Position numbers and translations under genes: made by a program
DNA from: JAHDHW01 sp963793295
GTDB lineage: Bacteria > Bacteroidota > Bacteroidia > Chitinophagales > Saprospiraceae
Direction: 5' to 3'
Assembly: GCA_963793295.1 (NCBI GenBank)
Contig: CAWBZX010000013.1
Location: forward strand, 570,436 to 634,435
DNA: 64,000 nt
The notes under the pieces: model-generated
The model's input: only the letters and a program-made list of their open reading frames with translations
The model's database searches: none
Told to the model about the DNA's origin: nothing
Shown: positions 44,201 through 53,388 of the stretch, one piece after another
Position numbering within the stretch: the stretch's first letter is position 1
Layout: each line of letters opens with the position of its first letter

Positions 44201-44223
44201 CCTATTAAAAAAAATCTTAAGTA

Positions 44224-44263
44224 AAAAAAACGGAGATACATCTACATGCATCTCCGTTTTTTT
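44224..44263. terminator. bidirectional terminator between convergent genes
   Basis: AAAAAAACGGAGAT (44224-44237) and ATCTCCGTTTTTTT (44250-44263) make a 14-bp perfect stem with a 12-base loop. It carries an A-tract on one side and a T-tract on the other, so it can terminate both the heptad-repeat gene (+) and the folding-factor operon (-). Confidence 0.88.
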
Positions 44264-44285
44264 ATTTTGAGAAAAGATATAAAAA

Positions 44286-45647
44286 CTATGGTTTTTCTTC
44301 TTTTGGCAGCCACTTTTCAAGTGCTTCACAAGTTTGATACATGGGATCTACTTCAATGAATGTGGAACCTATTTTTTTATAAACCCATTCGGAGATGATT
44401 TGATTGGTTTTTTGTTCGGTAGCTGCTGCTTTAATTTTTGAGTAATCTAACTGAAGGTTGGCTTTGTGAGGAGCCGTACGCGATTTTAGATAGACAAGGC
44501 GATAAGCTATTTCTCCCGAACGATTTTGAAATTTGATCGGTGCTGAAATTTCTCCAATGTCCATCGTATCAATTGTAAAATAGATTTCGGGTTCCAGATC
44601 ACCTGTTTCAAAAACAGTCTTTCCAGTTTTTGGATTTTGTAAATCACCATCATTATTATAACTCGGAATATTTTTATCTGAATAAGTTTTAACCGCTTTT
44701 GAAAATGAAATGGAGTCTTTTTGAAGTTGAATTCTGACTTTTTCAAGAGTTTCAACAGCAAGGTCAAGATCAGCTTGTGTGATTTCGGATTTGATCAATA
44801 TATGCCGACAGTGAATATTATTTCCACGGCGATCCAATAATTGAATGACGTGAAAACCAAATTCTGTTTCTACTACTTCTGAAATTTCATCTTTCGAAAG
44901 ATTATAAGCTGCTGCTTCAAATTCCGGTACAAAGGTGCCCCGGCGTTGCATTCCTAAATCACCACCGATACGGCCTGAGCCAGGATCATGAGAATAAGTT
45001 TTTGCAAGCTCAGCAAAGTCTTCCCCGTTTTCAACGATTCGCTTTCTGATTTCTTCAAGCTTATTGCGTGAATATTCTTTTTGCTCGTCGTTAACTTTTG
45101 GATTGTAAACGATTTCACCTATTTCGACTTCAGAGTTGAAATACGGCAAACTATCGGGTTCAATTTTATAAAAAAAATCTTTTACTTCCGAAGGGGTAAC
45201 TGTTACCTCCGAGACAATTTTTGAGCGCATTCTTTGGACTAACAACTGATTTTCAAGATCCTGCCGAAAAGATTCTTTTACTTCCGATACCGTTTGACCA
45301 TAATAATCTTCAAACTGCTGGATATCATTATTCATATAGGCAAGGATCTGATCGATACGAGCCTGTAACTGCGCATCTACGTCTTCGGCAGTTACTTCAA
45401 TACTATCTAGTTTTGACTGATTGAGGAGTAGTTTTTCAGCGAGCAGATTTTCCATGATGATGCACCTGAAGTCTTCTGGTAAAGTTCCCTTTTGCTTTTC
45501 AAGCAGATCGTACTGTTCTTCAACATCTGATAACAAAACCAGCTCGTTACCAATGGTTCCGACGATCTTGTCAATCACTGCTCGATTCTGTGTAAAAGCC
45601 AGCATTGGGAAAGTCAATATTACAAGGGAATAAAATAGCTTTTTCAT
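44286..45647 (-). CDS. surA: SurA-like periplasmic peptidyl-prolyl isomerase
   Basis: A 453-residue periplasmic chaperone with signal peptide (1-19, ending AFTQ). It has a SurA-N-type helical domain (about 25-165) and two parvulin (PpiC) domains (about 170-275 and 280-385). Parvulin hallmarks are DFAELAKTYSHDPGSGRIGG with GDLGMQRRG, and FGFHVIQLLD. SurA helps outer-membrane barrels fold. It is the last gene of a three-gene minus-strand operon with a lipoprotein and a double-PpiC protein. The symbol is by architecture; several paralogues are common in this phylum. Confidence 0.87.
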   Translation of the reverse strand: MKKLFYSLVILTFPMLAFTQNRAVIDKIVGTIGNELVLLSDVEEQYDLLEKQKGTLPEDFRCIIMENLLAEKLLLNQSKLDSIEVTAEDVDAQLQARIDQILAYMNNDIQQFEDYYGQTVSEVKESFRQDLENQLLVQRMRSKIVSEVTVTPSEVKDFFYKIEPDSLPYFNSEVEIGEIVYNPKVNDEQKEYSRNKLEEIRKRIVENGEDFAELAKTYSHDPGSGRIGGDLGMQRRGTFVPEFEAAAYNLSKDEISEVVETEFGFHVIQLLDRRGNNIHCRHILIKSEITQADLDLAVETLEKVRIQLQKDSISFSKAVKTYSDKNIPSYNNDGDLQNPKTGKTVFETGDLEPEIYFTIDTMDIGEISAPIKFQNRSGEIAYRLVYLKSRTAPHKANLQLDYSKIKAAATEQKTNQIISEWVYKKIGSTFIEVDPMYQTCEALEKWLPKEEKP

Positions 45648-45693
45648 ATAATTTAGAAATTATTCTTTTGTTTAAAAACGGAAAACTCAGCTC

Positions 45694-46563
45694 TTATCGA
45701 GTATAAATTTTCACATTATTTCGCCTCAGTTCTCTTTCATACATTTCTTCCTTTTTCTCTTCAAGGAGTTTTATTTTCCGTTTGTGTAGAATCACTTTTG
45801 TCGCCTGTCCCTCAATATAGGATAATGGAGGATACTCGTTTGCGTCAGACGTTTCAAAGATTCGTAGAAAATACCTGAATTTATCATCTGCAGTATTGTA
45901 ATCTCTTTTGGCATAAGCGTTAGAAGACGTTATATAATCTTTTGGAAGATGGAAAGCGATATCAGGTAGATTATGCCAAATACTGTCATTTAACAGGTAA
46001 ACATTTGCATTACTTCTGCAAAAATCAACCAGCATTTTATATTCTTCTTCTGTTTCACTTTTCCATAATTTTTTTAAAGTCTCCAGATCTTCTATGTCGC
46101 GCGGGACTTTTACTAAGTAACAACGAAGAATTTTATTTTTCAGGCGGTATTGATCTTTGTTTTCTTCATAATAAGCATTGAGCTCATTTGTATTGATGAT
46201 CGAATCAAGCTGCAATTCAACCAATAACTTTTCATAATTATGGCGAATAAGAGACGCACGATAATCGCGAACTAATTCATCAATATTTAGATCGCGGGGA
46301 ACATTTTTTTCAGCTTCGTGCATCAGTAAATTTTCGCGAACCCACTTTTCGATATAGGCGTTTACAATCAAAGAACTATCTTCCGGGCTACTGTTTTCGG
46401 GTACCATCCCAGCTAATTCAGAAAGATAAAGGGATTTATTAAAGGCCTGTGCCAGCAGATGATCGTTAGCATCAACAGGCTCCTCGGGAGACTTACAAGC
46501 CCCCAGCGTCAGGATTAGTGCTGCTACTATGAAAACAAAAATATGTAGTGCGTTCAATACCAT
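45694..46563 (-). CDS. lipoprotein related to PpiC/SurA-type folding factors, no catalytic domain seen
   Basis: A 289-residue protein with a signal peptide and lipobox LTLGAC (Cys23). The mature part is mostly helical and highly charged. The segment YYEENKDQYRLKNKILRCYLV resembles the linker into a parvulin domain, but no GGDLG-type parvulin signature follows. It sits between two PPIase genes (65 bases after one, 46 before the other) in the same operon, suggesting a non-catalytic chaperone or anchor for them. The assignment is by context and weak similarity. Confidence 0.75.
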   Translation of the reverse strand: MVLNALHIFVFIVAALILTLGACKSPEEPVDANDHLLAQAFNKSLYLSELAGMVPENSSPEDSSLIVNAYIEKWVRENLLMHEAEKNVPRDLNIDELVRDYRASLIRHNYEKLLVELQLDSIINTNELNAYYEENKDQYRLKNKILRCYLVKVPRDIEDLETLKKLWKSETEEEYKMLVDFCRSNANVYLLNDSIWHNLPDIAFHLPKDYITSSNAYAKRDYNTADDKFRYFLRIFETSDANEYPPLSYIEGQATKVILHKRKIKLLEEKKEEMYERELRRNNVKIYTR

Positions 46564-46628
46564 TTTATTTAATCAGCCATAATGAAAGAGCTAAATATGG
46601 ATGAAGATAGTTGTATTAAATAAGATTA

Positions 46629-48623
46629 TTATTTTTTGACAAGACCGTCAAAAACCGCCCGGTTTACTTCAACTTTATATTCCTCTTTTAATTCTTCCAG
46701 CCATTTTTTATCCAGATAATCCTGATAATCAGCGATTACATATCCACGCGCTTCTTTTAGCGTTTTTTCAGCAGGTGGAAGGATTTCTTCGATTTTGTAA
46801 AAGCTCGATGCTTTATTACGTTTGTTTACTTCAACTTCTGAAGTGGCTCCAACCTCCCAGGTCAGACTATTAGGAAAAGTTGATTTATCTTTTTCAAAAA
46901 CTTTTTCCTGAACAGAAAGCACAACTCCTTCTTTATTAAATTTCTCGAGTACTTCTTCTGCGCTTTTTTTCTTTGCTTCTTTTTTAATTTTATCAAGCAA
47001 TTCTTCGTTTTCTGCTTTTAGGGTATAAAAGCTTGCAACCGCTCTTTCATTCCATTTGTAGTTACTTTTTCGAGTTTCGTGAAAAGCTGCCAGACCGACA
47101 GAATCCTGAGAAGCTTTATCCCAAACCAGGATTTTTGTTGCTTCAAAAAGAAGAATACCTTCTTCATACTCTCTCATGAGAGATTTGAATTCAGGGTATT
47201 TTACATCGAGCTGCGATTCTTCATATTTCATGCAGTTTTCATCGACAAATTCATCATACATTAAATTGACCAGATCGGCTCTTTCCATTTGATTTGCCAT
47301 ACGCATACGCTTTGAATTGCGCTGACAAAAATTCTGAAACTCTCCGAGGGTAGCTTTAAAATCAGTGCCAAGGGTGAATAATACATCAGTAGGTTGTTCT
47401 TCAGGCGCCTTCCATTTGTAAGTGACAAATGAAGAATCAAGGCTGGCCGCAAAACTTTGTACGACTTCTGGATTTTCAGTAAAATTGCCTTCTCTTTTAA
47501 TACGGGCCAGCATACTTTGCTCCGCATTATTCAGACGATTATACTTAGGATATTTAGATTTCTTTTTGTTTTCCTGCATTTTGGTCTGGATACGTCTTTT
47601 GGCGATATCCTCCTTTTCAATCGGTTTTTTATTGATCCTTTTGATGATATGCCAGCCAATGGAACTTTCAACTGGGGCTGTTATACCATTATCTTTTTTC
47701 AATCCAAAAGCAGCATCTTCAAAATCTTTACTTACTTGTCTGATCCCAACAAAACCAATATATCCGCCTTTTTGAGCAGTTCTCTTATCTTCAGAATATT
47801 GTTTTGCAATTTCTTCAAAGGGACTCCCTGCGCGGATCAACTGATAGAGGCTATCAATTTTTGCCTTTTGAGCAGAATTGTCCTTGCTTTTAGGATCATT
47901 TCGGATAAGGATATGAGCGACTTCAACCTGACCGCGAGCGTCTCTGATTTCATTTACTTTGACCAAGTGCAATCCAACGGCCGTTCGCGCCATGTCAGAA
48001 ACCTTTCCGACCGGTGTATTGTAGGCTGCGGATTCCAATTCGTAAAAACCATCAGGAAACAAAGCGGTAAAATAGCCGAGCGCACCTCCATTTTCTTTTG
48101 TATTTTTATCTTCAGAGAGCTGTTTTGCCAATTCTTCGAAAGATTCTCCAGCTTTTAGTTTCTTCTGGATATTCATGATTTTTTGTTCAGCAATAGCTAC
48201 TTCTTTTTCGTTTGCATTAGGACTAAGCTGAATCATGATGTGACTAATATCAACATCCTTCAAACTGCGTTCGTAAGCTTCCTGAACGAGACGGTCTGTT
48301 ACTTCTTTATCAACGAGATAGGAATTGGCCAACTGACGGCGATATCCTGCAAGCTCCCGCTGAAGAGAAGGAATAGTGTCCAGCTGCATTCCACGAGCTC
48401 TTTCAACTTTTAGTTTGAAATTTTGATATAATTCAAGATACTCATCCAATGATGACTGGGAATAATCCGCTTTTTCACCATTTGTTTTTGAATAGATATA
48501 ATTGAATTCAGAAAGTAGAACAGGTTTGTTATTTACAGTGAAAAGTACAGGATCTCCCTGGCTGAATGTAATTCCTGAAAGCCCAAACGCTAGTACAATA
48601 AGCGCAATAATCTGCTTAACCAT
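46629..48623 (-). CDS. periplasmic peptidyl-prolyl isomerase with two PpiC domains
   Basis: A 664-residue exported protein with signal peptide (1-21, ending TFSQ). A helical N-domain (about 35-120) is followed by two parvulin domains (about 124-225 and 232-335). Both have the signature: KENGGALGYFTA with VGLHLVKV, and AQKGGYIGFVG with IGWHIIKR. A long, charged helical C-terminal region of about 320 residues has no domain I can name. First gene of the folding-factor operon; a TAATTTTG box lies 56 bases upstream. It probably helps the folding of large secreted or barrel proteins. Confidence 0.9.
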   Translation of the reverse strand: MVKQIIALIVLAFGLSGITFSQGDPVLFTVNNKPVLLSEFNYIYSKTNGEKADYSQSSLDEYLELYQNFKLKVERARGMQLDTIPSLQRELAGYRRQLANSYLVDKEVTDRLVQEAYERSLKDVDISHIMIQLSPNANEKEVAIAEQKIMNIQKKLKAGESFEELAKQLSEDKNTKENGGALGYFTALFPDGFYELESAAYNTPVGKVSDMARTAVGLHLVKVNEIRDARGQVEVAHILIRNDPKSKDNSAQKAKIDSLYQLIRAGSPFEEIAKQYSEDKRTAQKGGYIGFVGIRQVSKDFEDAAFGLKKDNGITAPVESSIGWHIIKRINKKPIEKEDIAKRRIQTKMQENKKKSKYPKYNRLNNAEQSMLARIKREGNFTENPEVVQSFAASLDSSFVTYKWKAPEEQPTDVLFTLGTDFKATLGEFQNFCQRNSKRMRMANQMERADLVNLMYDEFVDENCMKYEESQLDVKYPEFKSLMREYEEGILLFEATKILVWDKASQDSVGLAAFHETRKSNYKWNERAVASFYTLKAENEELLDKIKKEAKKKSAEEVLEKFNKEGVVLSVQEKVFEKDKSTFPNSLTWEVGATSEVEVNKRNKASSFYKIEEILPPAEKTLKEARGYVIADYQDYLDKKWLEELKEEYKVEVNRAVFDGLVKK

Positions 48624-48678
48624 AAACTTTATATTTGAATTTATTTTTTAAAAATTTAGCCATTATAAAATTGCACCG

Positions 48679-48686
48679 CAAAATTA
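48679..48686 (-). promoter_or_regulatory. -7 box TAATTTTG for the folding-factor operon
   Basis: A perfect TAnnTTTG match on the minus strand, 55 bases upstream of the double-PpiC gene start, in the 139-base gap after murF-alr. Confidence 0.45.
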
Positions 48687-48762
48687 GCAAATTTCAGCTT
48701 TAAGAGATGGAGTTAAGGTGCCATTTTCACTAAAATGTGGATTATTAACAATTAGTTAAGGA

Positions 48763-51231
48763 TTAATCCTGAAAATAGATTCTTTTTATTCGCTCGGAGA
48801 GATTTGTGAATACTTCATAAGGTATCGTCTCCATGCAGTTGGCCAATTTTTCAACTGGTAATTCTTTTCCAAAAATGATTACTTCATCGTCCTCTCTGGT
48901 TTCGGGAATATCGCTAATGTCTACCATAGTCATATCCATACAGATATTGCCAATAGTGGGTGCTTTTTTACCTCGGATTAAAACCTGATAATTTCCATTT
49001 CCTGCTTTTCTTAAAAAGCCGTCTGCATAACCGATACTGATAGTAGCAATCCTTTTTTGTTCGTTGGTTTTTCCACTTCGACCATAACCAATGGTGGCAT
49101 GAGCAGGGACCTCTCGGATTTGAGAAACTGTGGCCTTCAAAGTATGAACACGTTCTAATTGCTCCTGAACCAATGCGCTTTCATCGATCCCATACAAGCC
49201 AATGCCCAAACGTACCATCTCCCATTGGTATTGTGAGAAACGAACGATCCCATTGGAGTTGAGTATATGTCTTAACGGGGCGTAATCCAACGGGTCTTTA
49301 ATCTTTTTATAAAATTTAAGAAATAATTCAACCTGCTTTTCGGTAAAGTCATCATGGTTTGGATTCTCGCTGGCGGCAAAATGAGAGAAAATAGATTTCA
49401 CATAAATTTCAGGGTTTTCTTTTAAAAAAGTACACAGAGCTGCTATGTCTTTTTCTTCAAATCCAAGACGACGCATTCCCGTATCAACTTTAAGATGAAT
49501 AGTGATTTTTTTATTTTTTGGTAAATATTGGACCAACTGCTTGAGCAATGAAAGACTATAAATTTCTGGTTCTAGCTTGTACCTAACCAAACTATCAAAA
49601 GTAGCTTCTTCAGGATTTAAAACCATTATTGGTAACTGAATTCCAGCTTTTCGCAACTGAACGCCTTCATCAGCATAGGCTACAACCAGGTAATCCACTT
49701 TTTGAAATTCCAACAGGCGGGCCACTTCCACACTCCCGCTTCCATAAGCGGCAGCTTTTACCATAACCATCATTTTGGTCTCTGGTTTTAAAAGTTGGCT
49801 GTATACATTTAAATTATGAACCAGCGCGTTGAGGTCAATTTCGAGAACAGTGTTATGATTTTTTTGTGCCAGTCGATTCGCTATTTTTTCAAATTCAAAC
49901 TGACGTGCTCCTTTCAAAAGGATGATTTGTTTCTCAAAGTCGTCAGGACTAAATTGGCTTAAAAAACGGGGAGTATCGTTATAAAACTGAGCCGAAATTG
50001 ACTCTGGAAGATACTTTTCGATGATCGGAATTTCTGATCCTATTCCAATCAATTTGCTGATCTTCTTTTCTGAAAGCAAGTGAGCAACCTTTGAGTACAG
50101 TTTCTTAAGATCTTTTCCAGTTTGTAAAATATCCGAAAGAATAACAACCCGATTGGTGTATCGTTCCTGCTGTCCTAAAAAATCAAGAGCAATATTTAAC
50201 GAAGCTAAATCAGAATTATAACTGTCATTGACGATCGTGCAATTATTGATTCCTTCTTTGAGTTCCAACCGCATCGCAACCGGTTCAAGACGCATCATTC
50301 TATGGTTGATCACTGAAAATTTATATCCCAATAACAGGAGCAAAGCCCAGCAATGAATAGCGTTTTCAACGGAAGCATAATCGGTGAAAGGGATTTGAAT
50401 AAAAACGTGTTCGGACTTATAGATCGCTTCTATAATGGTGGTTCCTTGCGGAGAGGAGGACTCTTTGGTAATCTGCAGATCAGCATTTGAATGGCGCGAC
50501 CACGAGAATAATTTTTTGTCTTTAAATTGATGAATTTGTTTGGCTAAAGCCTCATGGTCTTTACAATAAATAATGGTCGAAGTGTTTTTGAAAAGCTCCA
50601 GTTTTTCCCTAATTTTTTCTTTTAAATTTTTAAAACCGGCATCATGAGCAGGACCAATATTTGTAAAAATGCCAATTTCACAATCGATGACGGGTTGTAG
50701 TTTTTGCATCTCACCGATCGTTGATATTCCTGCTTCAAAAATACCCAGCTCATGTTCTGGTTCAATTTGCAAAACAGATAAAGGAACGCCAATCTGCGAG
50801 TTATAACTTTTGGGACTTCGAACAATATTGAAATCTTCATGCAGGAGCTGAAAAAGCCATTCTTTGACGATTGTCTTTCCGTTGCTTCCTGTTATACCGA
50901 TTGTTTTAAGGTCGAATTGTTTTCTATGAAAAGCAGCTAATCGCTGTAAAGCAAATTGCGTATCGCTGACTTTTATAAAATTAGCTTCTGGAAATCTTTC
51001 AAATGAAATGTCTCTCGAAATAATGAAATTTCTGACACCACTTTTATACAATGATTCGATAAATTGGTGTCCATCGCTGCGTATTCCGGTAAAAGCAAAA
51101 AAGAGTCCTGTTTTTGGAAAAATGATTTTTCGGCTATCAAATAAAATATGGTCAATGGTTGCTTCATGAATTGTTTTATTCATCCATTGCCCTTCAATAA
51201 TCGTCAAAATATTTTTTATGCCGTAATGCAT
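48763..51231 (-). CDS. murF-alr: bifunctional UDP-MurNAc-tripeptide:D-Ala-D-Ala ligase / alanine racemase
   Basis: An 822-residue fusion. The MurF half (about 1-450) has the ATP-binding motif GITGSNGKT (112-120) and NDSYNSDLASLNIALDFL. The alanine racemase half (about 455-822) has the PLP lysine Lys492 in VMVKAAAYGSGS, LKVDTGMRRLGF, and the catalytic-tyrosine region GYGRSGKTN followed by IGYADGF. The product supplies D-alanine and adds D-Ala-D-Ala to the peptidoglycan precursor. This fusion is common in Bacteroidota. It starts 26 bases after purD and is probably co-transcribed with it. Confidence 0.95.
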   Translation of the reverse strand: MHYGIKNILTIIEGQWMNKTIHEATIDHILFDSRKIIFPKTGLFFAFTGIRSDGHQFIESLYKSGVRNFIISRDISFERFPEANFIKVSDTQFALQRLAAFHRKQFDLKTIGITGSNGKTIVKEWLFQLLHEDFNIVRSPKSYNSQIGVPLSVLQIEPEHELGIFEAGISTIGEMQKLQPVIDCEIGIFTNIGPAHDAGFKNLKEKIREKLELFKNTSTIIYCKDHEALAKQIHQFKDKKLFSWSRHSNADLQITKESSSPQGTTIIEAIYKSEHVFIQIPFTDYASVENAIHCWALLLLLGYKFSVINHRMMRLEPVAMRLELKEGINNCTIVNDSYNSDLASLNIALDFLGQQERYTNRVVILSDILQTGKDLKKLYSKVAHLLSEKKISKLIGIGSEIPIIEKYLPESISAQFYNDTPRFLSQFSPDDFEKQIILLKGARQFEFEKIANRLAQKNHNTVLEIDLNALVHNLNVYSQLLKPETKMMVMVKAAAYGSGSVEVARLLEFQKVDYLVVAYADEGVQLRKAGIQLPIMVLNPEEATFDSLVRYKLEPEIYSLSLLKQLVQYLPKNKKITIHLKVDTGMRRLGFEEKDIAALCTFLKENPEIYVKSIFSHFAASENPNHDDFTEKQVELFLKFYKKIKDPLDYAPLRHILNSNGIVRFSQYQWEMVRLGIGLYGIDESALVQEQLERVHTLKATVSQIREVPAHATIGYGRSGKTNEQKRIATISIGYADGFLRKAGNGNYQVLIRGKKAPTIGNICMDMTMVDISDIPETREDDEVIIFGKELPVEKLANCMETIPYEVFTNLSERIKRIYFQD

Positions 51232-51257
51232 TTTATTGTTGCTCGCCTGCCTTCATT

Positions 51258-52526
51258 TTATAAATCAAAGCCAATATCTTTTCGGTAATATTTGCCCTCA
51301 AACTTAATTAGCTCAGCATTTTTATTTGATATTTTCAATGCTTCATGAAAATTATTACCATAGGAAGTTACCGCTATAACGCGGCCACCATTTGTAATGA
51401 TGTGGTCTCCATCGGATTTTGTTCCGGCATGAAAAACAATACTGTCCTTTACATCAGAAATGCCATGAATAGCTTTTCCTTTTTCATAAGCTTCCGGATA
51501 ACCTCCGGAAACCAGCACAATCGTCGTTGCCGCTCTTTTATCAATTTTGATTTCAATTTCCTTCAGCGTGTGATCGCTTAAAGCCTGAAAAATTTCAACC
51601 AAATCATTTTGTAAACGAGGAATCACTACCTCTGTTTCAGGGTCTCCCATCCGGCAGTTGTATTCAATCACAAATGGCTCATTTTTTACTATAATTAGGC
51701 CGAGGAATATAAATCCTCTGTATTCAATGTTTCGTTTTTGGAGTTCTTTGATCGTTGGTTTTATAACCCTGGTTTCAACTTTATCCATGATAACTTTATC
51801 AACAAAAGGAACCGGAGAAACAGCGCCCATGCCTCCAGTGTTCAATCCTGTATCACCTTCACCGATTCGTTTGTAGTCTTTTGCAATGGGTAAAATTTTA
51901 TAATCCGTTCCGTCTGTGATGACAAAAACGGAGAATTCAATACCGTCCAGAAATTCTTCAATGACAACCCGATTTCCGGCTTCTCCAAATTTGCCTTCCA
52001 GCATACTTTTAAACTCGGTTTGAGCTTCTTCAATGCTTTGGCAAATCAATACTCCTTTACCGGCTGCAAGCCCATCTGCTTTTAAGACAATAGGCGGCGT
52101 TTGCGTTTTTATATAGTCCAATCCTTTTTCCAGATTTTCAATATTAAATTCCTGATATCCGGCTGTTGGAATGTTTTGGTTGGCCATAAATTTTTTCGCA
52201 TAAGCTTTGCTTCCTTCCAGTTTTGCACCTTCTCTTGACGGGCCGACAACATTAATTGATTTTAGTTGTTGATTATTTTTGAAATAGTCATAAATTCCAT
52301 CGACCAAAGGAGCTTCAGGTCCTACAACTACCATTTGGATGTTTTTGTCAAGGACAAATTTTTCGATGCTTTTAAAATCAATTGGATTTATAGCGACATT
52401 TGTTCCACAGGAAGATGTGCCGGCATTGCCGGGAGCGATGAATAGTTGAGTACATTTTGGACTTTTAGATATATTCCAGGCGAGTGCATGTTCTCGCCCA
52501 CCGCTGCCAAGTAATAGTATGTTCAT
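51258..52526 (-). CDS. purD: phosphoribosylamine-glycine ligase (GAR synthetase)
   Basis: A 422-residue ATP-grasp enzyme of purine synthesis. The N-domain starts MNILLLGSGGREHALAW and has IAPGNAGTS. The ATP-grasp part shows VLKADGLAAGKGV, VVIEEFLDGIEFSVF, and YNCRMGDPETEVV with the metal-binding Glu/Asp cluster. The length matches the family. A TATCTTTG box lies 14 bases upstream, giving a very short leader. It heads the purD-murF/alr unit and is divergent from moaD. Confidence 0.96.
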   Translation of the reverse strand: MNILLLGSGGREHALAWNISKSPKCTQLFIAPGNAGTSSCGTNVAINPIDFKSIEKFVLDKNIQMVVVGPEAPLVDGIYDYFKNNQQLKSINVVGPSREGAKLEGSKAYAKKFMANQNIPTAGYQEFNIENLEKGLDYIKTQTPPIVLKADGLAAGKGVLICQSIEEAQTEFKSMLEGKFGEAGNRVVIEEFLDGIEFSVFVITDGTDYKILPIAKDYKRIGEGDTGLNTGGMGAVSPVPFVDKVIMDKVETRVIKPTIKELQKRNIEYRGFIFLGLIIVKNEPFVIEYNCRMGDPETEVVIPRLQNDLVEIFQALSDHTLKEIEIKIDKRAATTIVLVSGGYPEAYEKGKAIHGISDVKDSIVFHAGTKSDGDHIITNGGRVIAVTSYGNNFHEALKISNKNAELIKFEGKYYRKDIGFDL

Positions 52527-52539
52527 AATTTTTTGGTGG

Positions 52540-52547
52540 CAAAGATA
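52540..52547 (-). promoter_or_regulatory. -7 box TATCTTTG for purD
   Basis: On the minus strand this reads TATCTTTGCCACC, a perfect TAnnTTTG match 14 bases before the purD start codon. Confidence 0.5.
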
Positions 52548-52594
52548 AAAATGAATTCCTTTGTGGTGTACTAAGAATCTTGTAATTTAGAATT

Positions 52595-52840
52595 ATGAAA
52601 AAAGTAGAGGTACAATTATTTGCGGCATTGACGGATCATTTTGGTCGAAATATCGCCTTGGAACTTAATGGAGACCGAAAAGTAACTGCCGTTGTGGAAG
52701 CTTTGGAAAAGCAAAATCCCAATGCAGTTGGCTTGCTCAAAGATTGTCGCTTTGCTGTTAATGAAAATTTTGTGGACTTAAACTATGAATTAAGTGATGG
52801 TGAAAAAATCTTTATCATCCCGCCCTCAAGCGGTGGGTAA
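52595..52840 (+). CDS. moaD: molybdopterin synthase sulfur-carrier subunit (MoaD/ThiS family)
   Basis: An 81-residue ubiquitin-like protein ending in Gly-Gly (IPPSSGG), the tail that is thiocarboxylated to donate sulfur to molybdopterin. The middle segment FAVNENFVDLNYELSDGEKI is typical of MoaD. moaE overlaps its 3' end, confirming the identity as MoaD rather than ThiS. No other molybdenum-cofactor genes are in the window. Confidence 0.9.
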   Translation: MKKVEVQLFAALTDHFGRNIALELNGDRKVTAVVEALEKQNPNAVGLLKDCRFAVNENFVDLNYELSDGEKIFIIPPSSGG

Positions 52841-53282
52841 CAATACCTATAAAAATATTAGCGCTGAAGCGATTGATCTTACTGAGGTCATTTCAAGAGC
52901 GCATCACCCTAAAGCTGGGGCTGTGGTGCTTTTTAGTGGAGAAGTTCGTAATCATAGCGCCGGGCGCGAAGTTAGTTTTTTAGACTATGAAGCTTATGAA
53001 GCCATGGCTGACAAAATGATTGATGAAATTGTTGAGTTAGCAAAAGTAAAATTTGACTTACATCATGCTGTTTGCGTGCATCGAACCGGCAGAGTTGCTG
53101 TATGCGAAACAGCGATTGTCGTAGTTACCTGTTCCTCCCATCGTTCTGAAGCCTACGCCGCCAATCGTTACATTATAGATCGTGTAAAACACGAAGCGCC
53201 AATTTGGAAACGTGAATATTTTGCCGATGGTAGTGTCGAATGGGCACATAATTGTAGTTGCCACGATCACACATCTTCTTAA
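52797..53282 (+). CDS. moaE: molybdopterin synthase catalytic subunit MoaE
   Basis: The large subunit of molybdopterin synthase. The family segments are GAVVLFSGEVRNHSAGREV, LDYEAYEAMADKMI, CVHRTGRVAVCETAIVVV, SSHRSEAYAANRYIIDRVK and the active-site lysine in APIWKREYF. A short Cys/His-rich tail (HNCSCHDH) is unusual. The start is uncertain: ATG 52797 overlaps moaD by 44 bases, while GTG 52833 overlaps by 8 (GTGGGTAA at the moaD stop) and fits the family length. In both cases it is coupled to moaD. Confidence 0.9.
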   Translation: MVKKSLSSRPQAVGNNTYKNISAEAIDLTEVISRAHHPKAGAVVLFSGEVRNHSAGREVSFLDYEAYEAMADKMIDEIVELAKVKFDLHHAVCVHRTGRVAVCETAIVVVTCSSHRSEAYAANRYIIDRVKHEAPIWKREYFADGSVEWAHNCSCHDHTSS

Positions 53283-53388
53283 AATTTTAGTATTTATTTT
53301 TAAGTAAATCTAAGTTGAGAATTCCATTCTCCAGCCTTTCTATTTGATAAAATTTTGTACCTTCGCTGCTCATTTTTAGACTGAAAAT

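Noticed and set aside
43922..44329. 135-codon minus-strand frame rich in F and L
   Set aside because: Antisense of the Lys/Glu repeats, which read as Phe/Leu on the other strand. It spans the bidirectional terminator.
47457..48158. 233-codon plus-strand frame antisense to the double-PpiC gene
   Set aside because: Lies wholly within a well-supported gene; its composition (F, I, S rich) is that of a shadow frame.
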